Source: Bidens hawaiensis
Taxonomy: Eukaryota > Streptophyta > Magnoliopsida > Asterales > Asteraceae
DNA length: 64,000 bases
Direction: 5' to 3'
Assembly (NCBI GenBank): GCA_021521415.1
Contig: JAIQDT010006472.1
Coordinates: 62,001-126,000 of the forward strand
Below the pieces are notes generated by a model. That model was not told the origin of the DNA. It did no database searches and saw only the letters and a program-made list of their open reading frames with translations. How positions within the stretch are numbered: the first letter of the stretch is position 1; each line of letters begins with the position of its first letter. Below, one piece after another: positions 20,636 to 32,304 of the stretch. The translations under genes and the position numbers were made by a program.

Positions 20636-21917
20636 GACATAATAGTAAAAGACGCCCTTTATATTTGATCGTTTTTTCAATACACGTTCTTTAACAAAAG
20701 AGATGATAATAAACATCATTTATGTTTAAAAACACTATCACATTACGTCCTTTGGCCTTATCTCAGTTAACTTTTCTCGTTAAATATGATCATGTGCAAT
20801 GCATGTGAGGCTATTTTTGTAAATTTACATATTTTTACTATATAATAAAACTAAAAGATTAAGTGTATATAAAAACAATTAAAAACTCTATTTTATCTCC
20901 CCTCCCTCTTTCTTCTATGTCTTCTACAAAGCACCAATACCATTGTCAATGACTTCTATCATCCAGCGTCCGGGTATCATCACCACCATCTCTACAACTA
21001 GCACCGCCTGAAAGCCACCACCATCATCTAATCCCCCTCTTTCAGACCGAAATGGACACATACAGATTTTATTCATAAATCATAACAGAAGACATGTGAA
21101 TTGAGGGGCTTTAAGAGAGAGAGAGAGAGAGACGGCGAGAATGGCGGCGAACAGAAGACAACCGTCAAGATCTTTTGTTTGTGGTTGTCTGAGAAACGAA
21201 CCACGACGACTCCATTTTTTTTAATGAGTGGATAGTATGATAAAATCTGGTAGCAACGTGCTGAAATACAACTATATCTAGTGAAATCCGATGGCGGCTG
21301 CTGAAATCTGGCCTCGCAACTTTAAGGAGCCATCCCAAACATATAATCTTCTTCGCCATCATAGAGTAGATCCTGATAATCCTAGTCATTGGCCAATACA
21401 ACAATTATAACTATTTAGGGATAAATGATGCGGGTGTTCATTTGTGTATGCCTTGGCTGTGTTTTCAAGTGGAAGGCCCAGATTTGTGTGTCCAAACAGT
21501 AATCGAGGTTCCAAACAAGTGATGGTGGTGGTGGTTTTTTTTTCCGGAGAAATCGATAGAGCTTCAGAAGAAATAGAGATGATGGTGCTTTGTTGCTGAA
21601 TAAAAAAACGTGGTGCCCGTTGATTGTGGTGGTGGTAGACAAATGGATTATAGAAGGAAGAAATAGAATTTATATTTTATTTTTAAGTACAATTTTTGTA
21701 TTTTTAATTATTACATAAATGTGCAAATTTAGAAAAATACCCTCACGTGTCTTGCACATGACCAGATTTAACGAGAAAAGTTAACTGGGTTAAGGCCAAA
21801 AGACATAATGCGATAAGAGTTTTTAAACGTAAAGAATGGTTTCTGCCATTACTTTTGCTAAAGGACGTCTATTGAAAAAACGATCAAACATAAATAACGT
21901 ATTTTTGCTATTCTGTC
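20636..21917. mobile_element. nonautonomous DNA element with long terminal inverted repeats (MULE-like)
   Basis: The left end GACATAATAGTAAAA and the complement of the right end GACAGAATAGCAAAA begin inverted repeats that align for at least 180 bp and more loosely to about 300 bp. A shared inner block is TTTGATCGTTTTTTCAATA. Flanks are TTAATGAAAA and TTAAGAAATT, an imperfect duplication. The third flank copy near 52370 shows an unoccupied site (TATTAAGAAAATATAG). There is no transposase ORF; the centre holds an (AG)n run at 21114-21132. Confidence 0.82.
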
Positions 21918-22006
21918 TTAAGAAATTATAGGTATTATATAATATATTTTTTTGTACTGTAGTCATAACATATATTCATTTTTTTATTTATATTTTGCAA
22001 TATTAT

Positions 22007-22633
22007 TGTTATAGGTCAATTTCTGTATTGGGATCCTGACCGATATCTTGATTGATATGCTGACGACCAGGATCCTTAGCAGGTTCGGAATTCTGAGCCT
22101 TATTTTATCTAAGCTAACTAATATGATTGCAGGTTACTCTTTGGCTAACAACCTAGAATGGCTAGTAGACTCAGTCTTACTGATAACTTGAAGGACCAGT
22201 CAATTAACACATGGGAGCCAGAAGAATAATCCCACAATGGTCAAACGAGTGCAGCTCAAGTGAAGACCTAGTACATAGGCTTATTTTGGGGACATTTGTT
22301 ATTTTCACTTAGTATATAATGAGGCTAAAGCATGACCTAAAAAGACAACATCTTCTCACACACTTTTACTCACACTCTCTCTAACTTAGACGCCATATTA
22401 ACCAGTTCTCAATTTGTACTTCATCTTCTACCATTAATAAATTGAGGCGGGGGATAATTTTCCCCTCTCGAGGTTTTTTCCGAAGATCCTTATGAGGATC
22501 CTAGGCTTTTCCTCGTTACATCGCTGTGTCACCCTTTAATTTTACAGTAATTGTTTACCATATTATTGAAGAACACACTACCTTACTGAACGAAATTGTT
22601 CAAGTATTGCTTCGGTAATTTTTGACCTAAACA
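22007..22633 (+). repeat. 5' LTR of element A (627 bp)
   Basis: It starts TGTTATAGG and ends CCTAAACA. It aligns along its length with 51275-51871. A TATATAATGAGG promoter core is near 22312. Confidence 0.9.
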
Positions 22634-22636
22634 GTT

Positions 22637-22654
22637 CGGCGCCCACCGTGGGAC
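22637..22654 (+). promoter_or_regulatory. primer-binding site of element A
   Basis: CGGCGCCCACCGTGGGAC follows the LTR by three bases. C and D carry the same site as TGGCGCCCACCGTGGGGC; A differs at the first and at the 17th base. Confidence 0.85.
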
Positions 22655-22729
22655 AAGTGGTGTTTTTCATTCTCAAATCCATATTTACTTTCATTCTAAA
22701 TTGTTACCTTGCAAAGCTATACTAAAAAA

Positions 22730-24330
22730 ATGGCCTCTCAATCAAAAGCTACATCTTCATCCATGCCGTCTGTGACTTCCGGAGCCTCTTAGCCACTTAC
22801 TCCTCTACCTGATGCCTAAAAGAAAATGACCAATGTCGCTATTAACATCTCAGGAGCTGGAGGGTTGAGCAACATGCCAATCTCCTAGCACAAGACCCGT
22901 CCTTATGTCTAACAATGATATTTTTGATGTTTTAATGCAGTTGAAGAACACATTGAGGCTCAAAAGAAAACCAACAACTCAGTCATGAGGTAGCTCCGGG
23001 ATATCCGGGCACAAGGGAAGAAGCCGACGGAGAATCCCATTGCTGCCTAAGAACTTGAACTTTGACGTGTCAGGATCCCAGGGAAATTGTTATGATAACT
23101 TCCTTCCCATGCAATCAACAAACAGGACGAGTGATCCTGTCCAGGCCACCAAGGCAGTTCCTACTCGGGGATTTGGTGTTATTTCAGGATCCCTAACTAG
23201 GATTCCTGATACTGGTAGTTTCAATAATTTATTATACCTATGACTAATCATGATGCTGCACATGATCCCGGCATTAGCCCAATGATACAAAAGGAATTGC
23301 AAAAACTCAAGGAACTCATCTCTAGCGTACCTGGGATAGTCCAGTTGATTCCGGTGGTTGCTCCAAGCAGTCACAGAATCTCAAGATTCGCACCTCCCAT
23401 ATGTGATGCTAAGATCCCGAAGCGATTCCAAAACCCAAGAATTAAGTTGTATGATGGAACCATGGATCCTGAAGAGCATATTGCCCAATATCGAGAAAAA
23501 ATATAAGTAAACCCCATACCTCAGAATCTCAAAGAAGCCTGATTATGCAAAGGCTTTGGCTCAACCTTAATTGGAGCTGCATTGAAATGGCTCCTAAGTG
23601 TTCCTCTGTTTTCTATTAAATCTTTTGCTCATCTAGTTAATTTGTTTAATAACCAACTTTCTTGCCGTAGAAGTTTTGAAAGGTTAACTAGTGACTTGAA
23701 TAAAGTAACACAGGGTAATGATGAACCCCTTAGAGATTTTGTCAAAAAATTCAGCAAGAAAGCTCTAGAGATTCCCAACCTAGATGTTGCAACGGTTGTG
23801 CAAGCTTTCAAGATGGGTCTGCAAGAAGGATACCTCTTTCTATAAGGAGCTCGTCATGAACCCTTGTAGAAATCTAGACGAAGAAAGGAACAGGGCTCTA
23901 AGGTTTATCAGGCTAGAAGAGGATAGGAAGATTCAGCGCAGGCTGGACGGTCCCAACAGCTACAACCACCGAAATAGGAAGTCGGATTCCCAATCAGCTA
24001 AACAATATCGACCTAATCCATATGCTAGACAGGGTCAATGTGGTGGATGATGACGAGGGTGATAAATCTTATCCTAGCTTAAATGATTGTTGTTTTTCAG
24101 TTGATATTCCTGGATTAATATGTGCTATGCAGGATCTAGGTGAAAAGGCATGATGCTCACGAAAGAACGAAAAAAGTGATGCCTGGAAGGACAAATCCAA
24201 ATGGTGTTTTTTTTCATGAAGACTTCGGTCATGTGACGGAAGATTGTATTGCTCTAAGGTGGGAAATCAGTTGCCTACTTAACAAAGGTCACTTGTAGGA
24301 GTTGCTGGGAAAGAAAAATTGAAGCCGGGA
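22730..24330 (+). pseudogene. gag of element A, heavily mutated
   Basis: The start MASQSKA at 22730 corresponds to MASQGKA of element C. The gag core is recognisable as KLYDGTMDPEEHIAQYREK (about 23445-23503), FINTQF-like NLFNNQLSCRRSFERLT and EIPNLDVATVVQAFKMG. A zinc-knuckle-like WCFFHEDFGHVTEDC follows at about 24200. Stops at many CAA/CAG positions and several frameshifts disable it. Confidence 0.85.
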
Positions 24331-25780
24331 TCCAAACCAGGATCCCAAAAGGGCAGAATCCCCACCTCCAGGAACTCGGATTGTAAATGTTATCTCCAGA
24401 GGTTCAGACATATGCGTCACATCCAACTCAGCAACCAAAAGGAATGCCAAGATAGCTAAAGAGGAAAAGCCAGAGGGACCAACGAAGACGATGACTTTGC
24501 CCAAGGAAGCCAGTGTCTTGTTCGATGATGAAGATCAGAATAATATTCAGGATCCTCATAACGATGGTTAGGTTATAACCCTTTATATTTCTAATTGTTT
24601 TGTACGCAGGATTCTTGTGGACAACGGAAGTTCGGTGAATATCATCTAATCGGATACCTTGAAGAGGATGAATATTCCGGAATCCGAGATTGTATCAAAA
24701 TCCTCAGTTTTAGTGGGATTTAGTAGAGAAGCCAAGAGTACAGTGGGAGAGATCAAGCTTCCAGTCTTTGTTTAGGGAGTAAAATCTATCCATAAGTTCT
24801 ATATTATTGATGCGTTGACTTCTTTTAATGTTATCTTAGGTAGACCCTGGATCCACGAGTTGAAAGCAGTCCTCTCAACTTATCATCAATGCATCAAAAT
24901 TCCAACACCATGGGGGATCGTTAAGATTCAAGGAGATCAACAAGAAGCTAAAGATTGTTATGCTTCCTCAATGAATTTAACTGCCAAATCAACTCAAGCA
25001 TAGCAATCAAAGAACAGAACACTAGATGTCTTGGAAACAACTGAGCAAGAAGTCAAAGAAGTACAATTATATTATCAGGATTCCAATATCAAATTATGGA
25101 TAGGGACTGAGATCCCCAAAGAAATCGAAAATCATTTGGTCAAGTTCTTAGAAGAAGGATCTCTACCTTTGCATGGAAACACAAGGACATGACATGTCTT
25201 TCTGAAAATATTATGACTCATAACTTGGGTTTGGACAAAAGTCTCAGGCCAATCCAACAAAAGAGAAGGAAGTTGGCCCCATAAAGAAATGCCATTATAT
25301 AAGAGGAGGTTGATAGGCTGTGAAAGCTGAAATGATCAAGGAAGTCAAGTTCCAAAGATGGTTGGCTAACGTGGAGGTGGTTTGGAAGAAGAATGGTAAG
25401 TGGAGAGTTTTTGTTGATTACACAGACCTCAACAAGGCTTGCTCCAAAGATCCTTTCCCATTTCCACATATAGATTCCATGGTGGATGTGACTATTGGGC
25501 ATGAGATGCTGACCTTTTTGGATGCATCTTTGGGATTCCAACAAATCCAGATAGAACCCTCAGACTAAGAAGACACGACATTCATGACTCGAACATGTAT
25601 ATATTGTTACACTGCCATGCCTTTTGGTTTGAAAAATGCAGGTGCAATCTATTAAAGATTGGTCAACATGATGTTCAAAGAAAAACTGGGGACATCATGG
25701 AGGTATACATCGATGATATGGTGGTAAAATCAAAAAAATCTAGGTATCACCTCCGGAATCTTGAAGAAGCCTTTGATACT
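24331..25780 (+). pseudogene. protease and reverse transcriptase of element A, 5' part
   Basis: The protease motif RILVDNGSSVNI is at about 24609-24644, followed by NVILGRPWIHELKAV. RT blocks include KNGKWRVFVDYTDLNKAC, TFLDASLGFQQIQ and the catalytic YIDDMVVKS (about 25706-25732). The frame is cut at 25780 by the Athila-type insertion and resumes at 26989. Several stops are present. Confidence 0.88.
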
Positions 25781-26988
25781 TGATGGTTGGGTAAAAGTTA
25801 GTTGTTATTCTATATTAATTAGTTATATTTAGGTAAATAAATGAATGAACATTGGTACTTCAAGCGTTATTATGTGTTTTCAGGAACTTGGAAGTTATGG
25901 AGCTTATCGAGGATGTTTATGAGCTTGGAATGAAGATTTGGAAGTGAGAGATTGGAAGTGCACGCATCACGAGGCAATAAAGAGAAGAAAATAATAAATT
26001 CTGAAATTTTGCACCTTCGCGCGGCGCGAAGATGCAGGGCAGGCAATGCAGAAACCAGGCCTGACTATTTTGTCCTTCGCGTGACGCGAAGATGCATGGT
26101 AGGCGACTTCGCGCAACGCGAACCGACATAAAACAGAAAAAAATTTAGGTTTTACCATATATAAACCCATTAACCTCACCATTTGGGTTATCACGAATTC
26201 AAGAGGCAAAAAAGGTGTTCTAGGGCGACTTTCAGCCATCCCGAAGCTTCCGGTTCCATCTTTGATCATATGTTCATCAAGATAAGTGTTTTAAGCATGA
26301 TGTCGATGCTCGGCTAAGTCCCGTGTTCATTCTAGGTTAGGGTTTGTGTATTTTAAACTTCTGACCAGATTCATATGCATATGCTTCATGTTTAAGAACT
26401 TGATTGAGTTATTGCTTATATCTTGTTTAATTATTGCTTGATTATTTAAACAATTTGTGTTTTGGGATTATTAGTTAATACATAACTTGCTTGGTTTTGT
26501 TCATCAACACTTAGGGTTAGGCTCTTGTGTTATTGGACTATTGATCATCAAATATTGTTCTTTAGTTGGTTTTCACAAAACATAAATTGGTAATTAAGTA
26601 GATCGAGTTCAATTGTGTCATCAATTCGATTAGAGTATCATTTGCCATCACAATCAAACTACTAGGTCTATTAATTACTGCGTAATCAAGATAGGTGAAT
26701 CTGGGATTAAGTTGAAAATCACATCACCCGACCCTAGAATGAATGTTTTTATTAATAGTATTTACAAATATTTTTAAGTAATCATTTAGTTTTAATTCAA
26801 TCCTTTTCTAAAAACTGCTTGACATCGTCTGTCCACCTTAGTTAATTAAATAATTTAGTCATATTAAATTAGCACTTTCCTTGAGTTCCTGTGGGGATGA
26901 CCTTACTTAGCCGTACTTATTACAGGTATTTAAGTCTTTAAATAATTGTTTTTTAGTAGACCGCGACAGCCTACGTCAAAATGGCGCC
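25781..26988 (+). mobile_element. Athila-type LTR with a stub of primer-binding site
   Basis: The insertion interrupts the RT of A. It starts TGATGGTTGG and the LTR appears to end ...ACGTCA at 26978, followed by AAATGGCGCC, the start of an Athila-type primer site. A-element codons (DKYNMELNPSKC) resume at 26992. ACT or ACTTG occurs at both junctions, so the exact ends are ambiguous by a few bases. Three CGCG hairpins lie at 26015-26122. Lineage is inferred from the AAAATGGCGCC junction. Confidence 0.68.
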
Positions 26989-27717
26989 ACTTGACAAATA
27001 CAACATGGAGCTGAACCCATCCAAGTGTCACTTTGGAGTGGGGGCAGCCAAGTTTTTGTGATACGTGGTTACTATGAGAGGGATATAAGCAAGTCCAGAG
27101 AAGATTAAAGCCATCATAAACCTGAAAGCACCTGCCAATATAAAGGATGTTCAAAGATTAACCGGCAAGATCGCAACCCTGAATAGGTTTATCTCAAGAT
27201 CCTTAAAAAGATGCAAATAATTATATGAGATCCTTAAAAAGAATAAGAAGTTTGAATGGGGACAGAAGCATGAGAAGGCGCTTGAAGACTTAAAACAATA
27301 CCTTTCATCAACACCTTTACTCATGAAGCCTGAAGATGGTGAGCCGTTATTCCTCTATTTGGCGGTATCCTGAGACACAGTAAGTGTCGTACTAGCCAAG
27401 GATCACGAAGGGCAACAACATCCTATCTACTATGTAAGTAAAAGTTTACTAGATGCTGAAACCAGGCATTCTCATTTAGAAAAATTAATTTAACTTTAGT
27501 TATGACCTTTACCAAGTTAAGACGCTATTTTGAGATACATTCTATTTTTGTTAAAACTAATTACCCTATTAAAAATGATTTGAGAAAACCAGAAATTTCT
27601 GGTAGGTTGGCTAAGTGGTCTGTTAAATTAAGTGCTTATGATCTTATCTACGAGCCTAGAACAGCAATTAAATCCCAAGCTTTAGCTAACTTTGTGGCTG
27701 ATTTCAGTAATGATATC
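26989..27717 (+). pseudogene. reverse transcriptase end and RNase H of element A
   Basis: Readable blocks are NMELNPSKCHFGVGAAKF, IKDVQRLTGKIATLNRFISR, KDHEGQQHPIYYVSKSLLDA and LANFVADFSNDI. Element C inserted right after FSNDI at 27717. Several stops and frame changes interrupt it. Confidence 0.87.
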
Positions 27718-28264
27718 TGTTTTAGTCAAAAATCAGTTTAAGGATCAAGTAACCAAATTAGTTTGTGAGGATTGATGCTTGTATGAATAATATGAATAAA
27801 ATGACAATTCTAAGAGATGAACAACGAGATTTATACAAGGAAAAGCCCTTGGTAACTAGTATCCCGCTGGCATAAAAACCTCGGGTAGTGAAAACTATCA
27901 CCACCAATTATATTAAGCTCAAAAGACTTACAAGAGATGGAATCAAGGCAGATCGTGATTACAAAGTGTTTTTGCTAAGAGTTCTAAGTGCTCAAGTGTT
28001 GTCTCTTATGTGATCTAAACAGCTCCTATATATAGTTAATTAAATAATAACTAGCCATAAAGAGCATTAATTGTCCTGGCGAGAATCTTGGAGCAGTTAC
28101 TCATTGTTATAAACGAGTTGTAACTCCTTCCAACGTCTACAATATTCAATGCTTTGACCAAGTCTTTAACTATTGAGGATCCTTTATCCATAAAGGATCT
28201 TTATTCATGGAAACAGTTTCCAAGAATAGCTTATCCACAAGGATCAACAATCCTAGCCCCAACA
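27718..28264 (-). repeat. 3' LTR of element C (547 bp)
   Basis: Plus-strand ends are TGTTTTAG and CCCAACA. It aligns closely with 45742-46301. Just beyond it, the minus strand has the polypurine tract TTTGGGGGCAAT. Confidence 0.9.
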
Positions 28265-29115
28265 ATTGCCCCCAAACATGATAGGTGTGAATGGATAACA
28301 GCTGTCATGTTTATCCCGAGAATTCTAATTGCAACCGTTGGAGAGAAAATGATGTGACCATTGCCTGCTGACTCATTATTATCCCTAGGTTATAGCATTG
28401 AGGCGCCTTATAACCATTCTTCATTCCATATTAAAAACACTATTCCGGCGATTGGTGGGGATCAAGGATGTTGGTGATAGTAGCGTGGTATGAGCGGGGA
28501 AATGGGCGATGATGGATATGAAGACAAGGCCGGAGCCCATTTTTTTATGATGTTTTAATGGTTTTTGTTGGTGGTTTATGTTCGAACAATAGTAGTAGTA
28601 ATTCTCAGGATTGATGATCCTAAAGACAATTATCAAAGGTGGTTAGGGTGGAGGGATCCTTAGCTTTTTGGGGATGAAGCCTTAACCATCTTTGTCTTTT
28701 TTACTTTCTACATAGACATATGATAATCTTGTAAAGGCTTGACCCGGGTGGATGGTCCACCTGTTGCTGGAGAAGCCCGGGTCAACTTTTGGTTTGCTAG
28801 TTGATAATATAACTCTTTTGGTTTCCGTTTTGTCTTCTATGTTGCTAGGATAGAGGATCCTTATCGATGGACTTTTCTTCTTGAATTATTTACCTGTTAG
28901 AACAAATAATCAAAAGAAAACGTAATAGTTAGAAAAGTTGGATTCAAATCCAATTACCTTGGGGACCAGCACAATAAAATGTAAGGACAAGCCCAATAAA
29001 TACGTGGGGACAAGACAAATAAATACGTCGACACAAGCCAATAAAACATGGGGACAACCCCAATGAAACGTGGGGACAAGCCCAATAAATACGGGCGACA
29101 AGCCGATCCTTGGCG
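28265..29115. other. C region between 3' LTR and integrase: antisense-ORF remnant and tandem repeats
   Basis: A plus-strand phrase GGTGGAGGGATCCTTAGC near 28648 matches the tail of the antisense ORF region of D (GGTGGAGGGATCTTGACT at 34050), but the ORF body is absent. At 28968-29110 about six units of 23 bp resemble GGGACAAGCCCAATAAATAC. Confidence 0.65.
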
Positions 29116-29534
29116 TTGGCCTAATTGTATGCAGTGACGAGCCTAACCCGGCGTTGACCTTAACTTGTGTATATGGTACGTCTACCATTTAATTCGTAGG
29201 ATCCAAGAAATGATTTTTAGCCATGAAATTGTCAGCCATGTATAGTGTACTAGTCCCACAGCCTCCAATCATACCCGGATAATCGTGCGCTCCAGGCGAG
29301 GGTGTCAAAACCCTAAATTCATGGGATAAGGTGAAGACCTTATAAACCCGGCGACAAGGCCGATTAAACTTAGGAGGGAGTTGGCCAACCCGTTTTTTCC
29401 ACTTGAGGGCCCTATTGCTCGGCAATTCTGCAACATGACAAAACAAAATTCTAACATAATTCATATGGACATAAAGCAAAATTTTACCAAGTAATGGACT
29501 GAAGAAGTTTATTAGGATCCAAGATCCCGATCAA

Positions 29535-30740
29535 CAGAAATATCTTTTTTGATGAATTGCATTCCAAGCTCTTGGGAGCATGTCACCTTCCATATTCATC
29601 AAACTATATGCCCCCTTTCCAGCTTCGGCTTCAATTAAATAAGGCCCTTCCCATATGGGTGCTAACTTTCCATCAGCAGGATTATTCGTATTTTGAAAAG
29701 TCTTTCGAAGAACTAAATCCCCAACTTAAACCTTCTGATTCTGATATTTTTGTTGTATGCACCGGCTATCTTATGTTGGTAGGTTGCCATCCTGAATCTT
29801 GTTTGATCTCTAAGTTCTTCTACGGTATCTAGGTCTTGGACAAGATTCTCTTCATTCATCTGAGGATCACGAATGCTTGTTCTGGCTATTGGATACACCA
29901 TTTCGGTGGGGATCACTGCTTCAGCTCCAAAGACTAATGATAACGGTGTTTGTCCTGTGGCATTCTTTGGAGTTGTCCTATCTGCCCAAAGCACGTAGGG
30001 TAGTTCCTCAGCACATTTGCCTTTGTTAATTCCAAGCTTCTTCTTCAAGTTGTTGATGATGATTTTTTTTGCTTGATTCTGCTTGGCCATTTGCTTGTGG
30101 ATGGACTGGTGTTGAAGTGATCATATTAATTCCCCAACTTTCAAAAAAGTTAGTAGTTCTTTTCCCAATAAATTGGGAACCATTATCACAAATAATTTCA
30201 GAAGGGATACCAAATCTAGTAACAATATTACGCTTAATAAAGGATATAACTTCCTTCTCCCTGACTTGAGGAAATGCCTCAGCTTCAATCCATTTAGAGA
30301 AATAATCCGTCATAGCTAACATAAAGACTTTTCCCCTGGAGCTGTAGGGAGTTTTCCCACTATGTCCATTCCCCATTTCATGAATGGCCATGAGGAGAAA
30401 ATGCGGTATAAGGGTTCTGCCAGATGATGTAAGATGTTGCCATGCCTCTAACAAGCATCGCACTTCCTTGAGTATTCCATAGCATCTTTATTCCAGCCCT
30501 TAGGATCCTGGAGAATAATGCTCTGCCCCCTGTATGATTTCCACAATCTCCTTCATGGAAATCCTTTAGTACTTCCCGGATCACGAATTCTTCTATGCAT
30601 TTTAAGTATGGACCTGCAAGGGATTTCTTGTATAGCATATCATGTATAATAGTATATTGTGATACCTTGGCTTTGAAAGCCCTGGGGTTTTCGCCTTCCG
30701 GGATTTTTCCCTTTTGGATGTACGCCATTAATGGAAGGAT
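29535..30740 (-). pseudogene. integrase of element C
   Basis: Minus-strand blocks are EVLKDFHEGDCGNHTGGRAL (zinc-finger region), TDYFSKWIEAEAFPQV, RFGIPSEIICDNGSQFIGKR with a catalytic Asp, TPVHPQANGQAE with the region of the catalytic Glu, and the C-terminal DGKLAP-WEGPY block ending near 29535. Frameshifts separate 30728-30378, 30463-30026 and 30090-29713. Confidence 0.88.
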
Positions 30741-30755
30741 CCAAGATGAACGATC

Positions 30756-31450
30756 TCAAGGATGATCCTCAGGATCTATGAGCATCTTCCCTTCTACTTC
30801 CAATGTCTTGAATTCCTCGATTGCCAGAGATAAGACATAAATAATGGGAACTTTTGTATTCTTAGGGAGCTTCAAGGCTGAAGCTAGGTTTGCTAAGGCA
30901 TCAGCCCCGACATTTTCTTCTCTCGGTACCTGTGTAATATTGAAATAATCGAAGGATCCTGCAAGATCCTTAACTATATCTAAATATTTAACTAACTTTT
31001 CACCTTTGCCTGCATATGAGCCATTAAAATGATTAGCAATTAACAATGAATCTACAAAAATTTGAAGATACCTGATTCTCATACCTTTGGCTAGTTGTAT
31101 ACCTGCAATGAGTGCCTCGTATTCTGCTTCATTGTTAGTGTCCTGAAACTCACAAGCTATTAAGTGGGGTAGTATGTCCCCCTGTGGTGATTTTAGTAGT
31201 ATTACCAATCTTGTTCCTTTAACGTTTGAGGCTCCATAAGTGAAGAGTGTCCAAGGATTCTTGGTTTCTTCAAGCTGTTGAACTTCAAGATTGGCTTGTT
31301 CCTCTATATCACTACTGAAATCAGCCACAAAGTCTGCTAGGGTCTGTGACTTGATTGCGTTTCTAGGCTTATATTGAATATCATAAGCACTCAGTTTTAC
31401 AGCCCACTTAGCCATTCTACCTGACACTTCTGGTTTTCTAAGGACATTCT
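30756..31450 (-). pseudogene. RNase H end and second RNase H of element C
   Basis: It starts inside KNVLRKPEVSGRMAKWAVK, where element D cut the gene, and runs through LADFVADFSSDI. The second RNase H follows with WTLFTYGASNVKGTRLVILL, NNEAEYEALIAG and VDSLLIANHFNGSY. The dual RNase H layout is a Tat-lineage mark. The frame 31490-30756 is open, but its first residues come from the LTR of D. Confidence 0.88.
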
Positions 31451-32070
31451 TGTTTTGGTCAAAAATTAACAACAGTGATTTCGTAACCAAATCAGTAAAT
31501 TGGGACTAGGTGCTTGTAAAGATGGCTTGAACACAGAGATTTGTTGTGAGGAAAAAACCTATTATCCTGAGGATGACAAGATGGCTTAACAACAGTGATT
31601 TCGTAACCAAATCAGTAAAGCGGGTGGTGAAAACTATCACCACCGCTTTATTAATAATAAAGGTGATTACAAGTGTGGAGCTTAAACTTTGATCGTGATT
31701 ACAGAGAATGCGAGCACTAGTAAGTTCTCGAGTGCTAGAGTGTGTGTCATGATCAATGTTTTGGAGCTCTATTTATAATAAACAAAGTCTAACAACTATT
31801 GCCTATAATTTAGGAAATATGAGACCAAATCCAATTAGCCGTTGATTATTCAATCCCACACGTTTTCCTTATCGGCCACGCTCCAATAACAGCAAGTGCG
31901 AATCTTCGGGAGATCATTGCAACGGTCTTTGACCTGGTAAACAAGGAAAGTAGCTGACAATGTGTTAGTTATATAATGTAATTAGGATACCTGTCGCCTT
32001 TGGAGGATACCGTATCCTAGATTAGTCTGAATACTTTTTGCTCAGGATACAGAAAATCCGAGCCCTAACA
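31451..32070 (-). repeat. 3' LTR of element D (620 bp) with an internal duplication
   Basis: It aligns with 41106-41694, differing at roughly one base in 25 by eye. About 31 extra bases come from a second copy of TTAACAACAGTGATTTCGTA at about 31586. A TATAAATAG promoter core is on the minus strand near 31770. Confidence 0.9.
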
Positions 32071-32304
32071 ATTGTCCCCAAATTTTTAACAGTTGTAGAT
32101 ATGGTTTACATCTGTGAAATTTTTGAATTTTGAATTTTTAATCTTCGCATGCGTGGTGGATTGATGATGCATGTGTCACCCGTCCGCCCTTTGAGTAAAC
32201 CCTAGGCGGTTCTTATAACCACTTGGATAAATAACATTTTCAGTCACTTGTTCTTCCATCCAGGTAATCTTTTCTTACTTTCTCTCCTTTATCTTCTGGA
32301 AATT

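Noticed and set aside
25917..26269. Minus-strand ORFs of 70 and 100 codons
   Set aside because: They lie inside the inserted LTR and their apparent protein repeats come from the CGCG hairpins.
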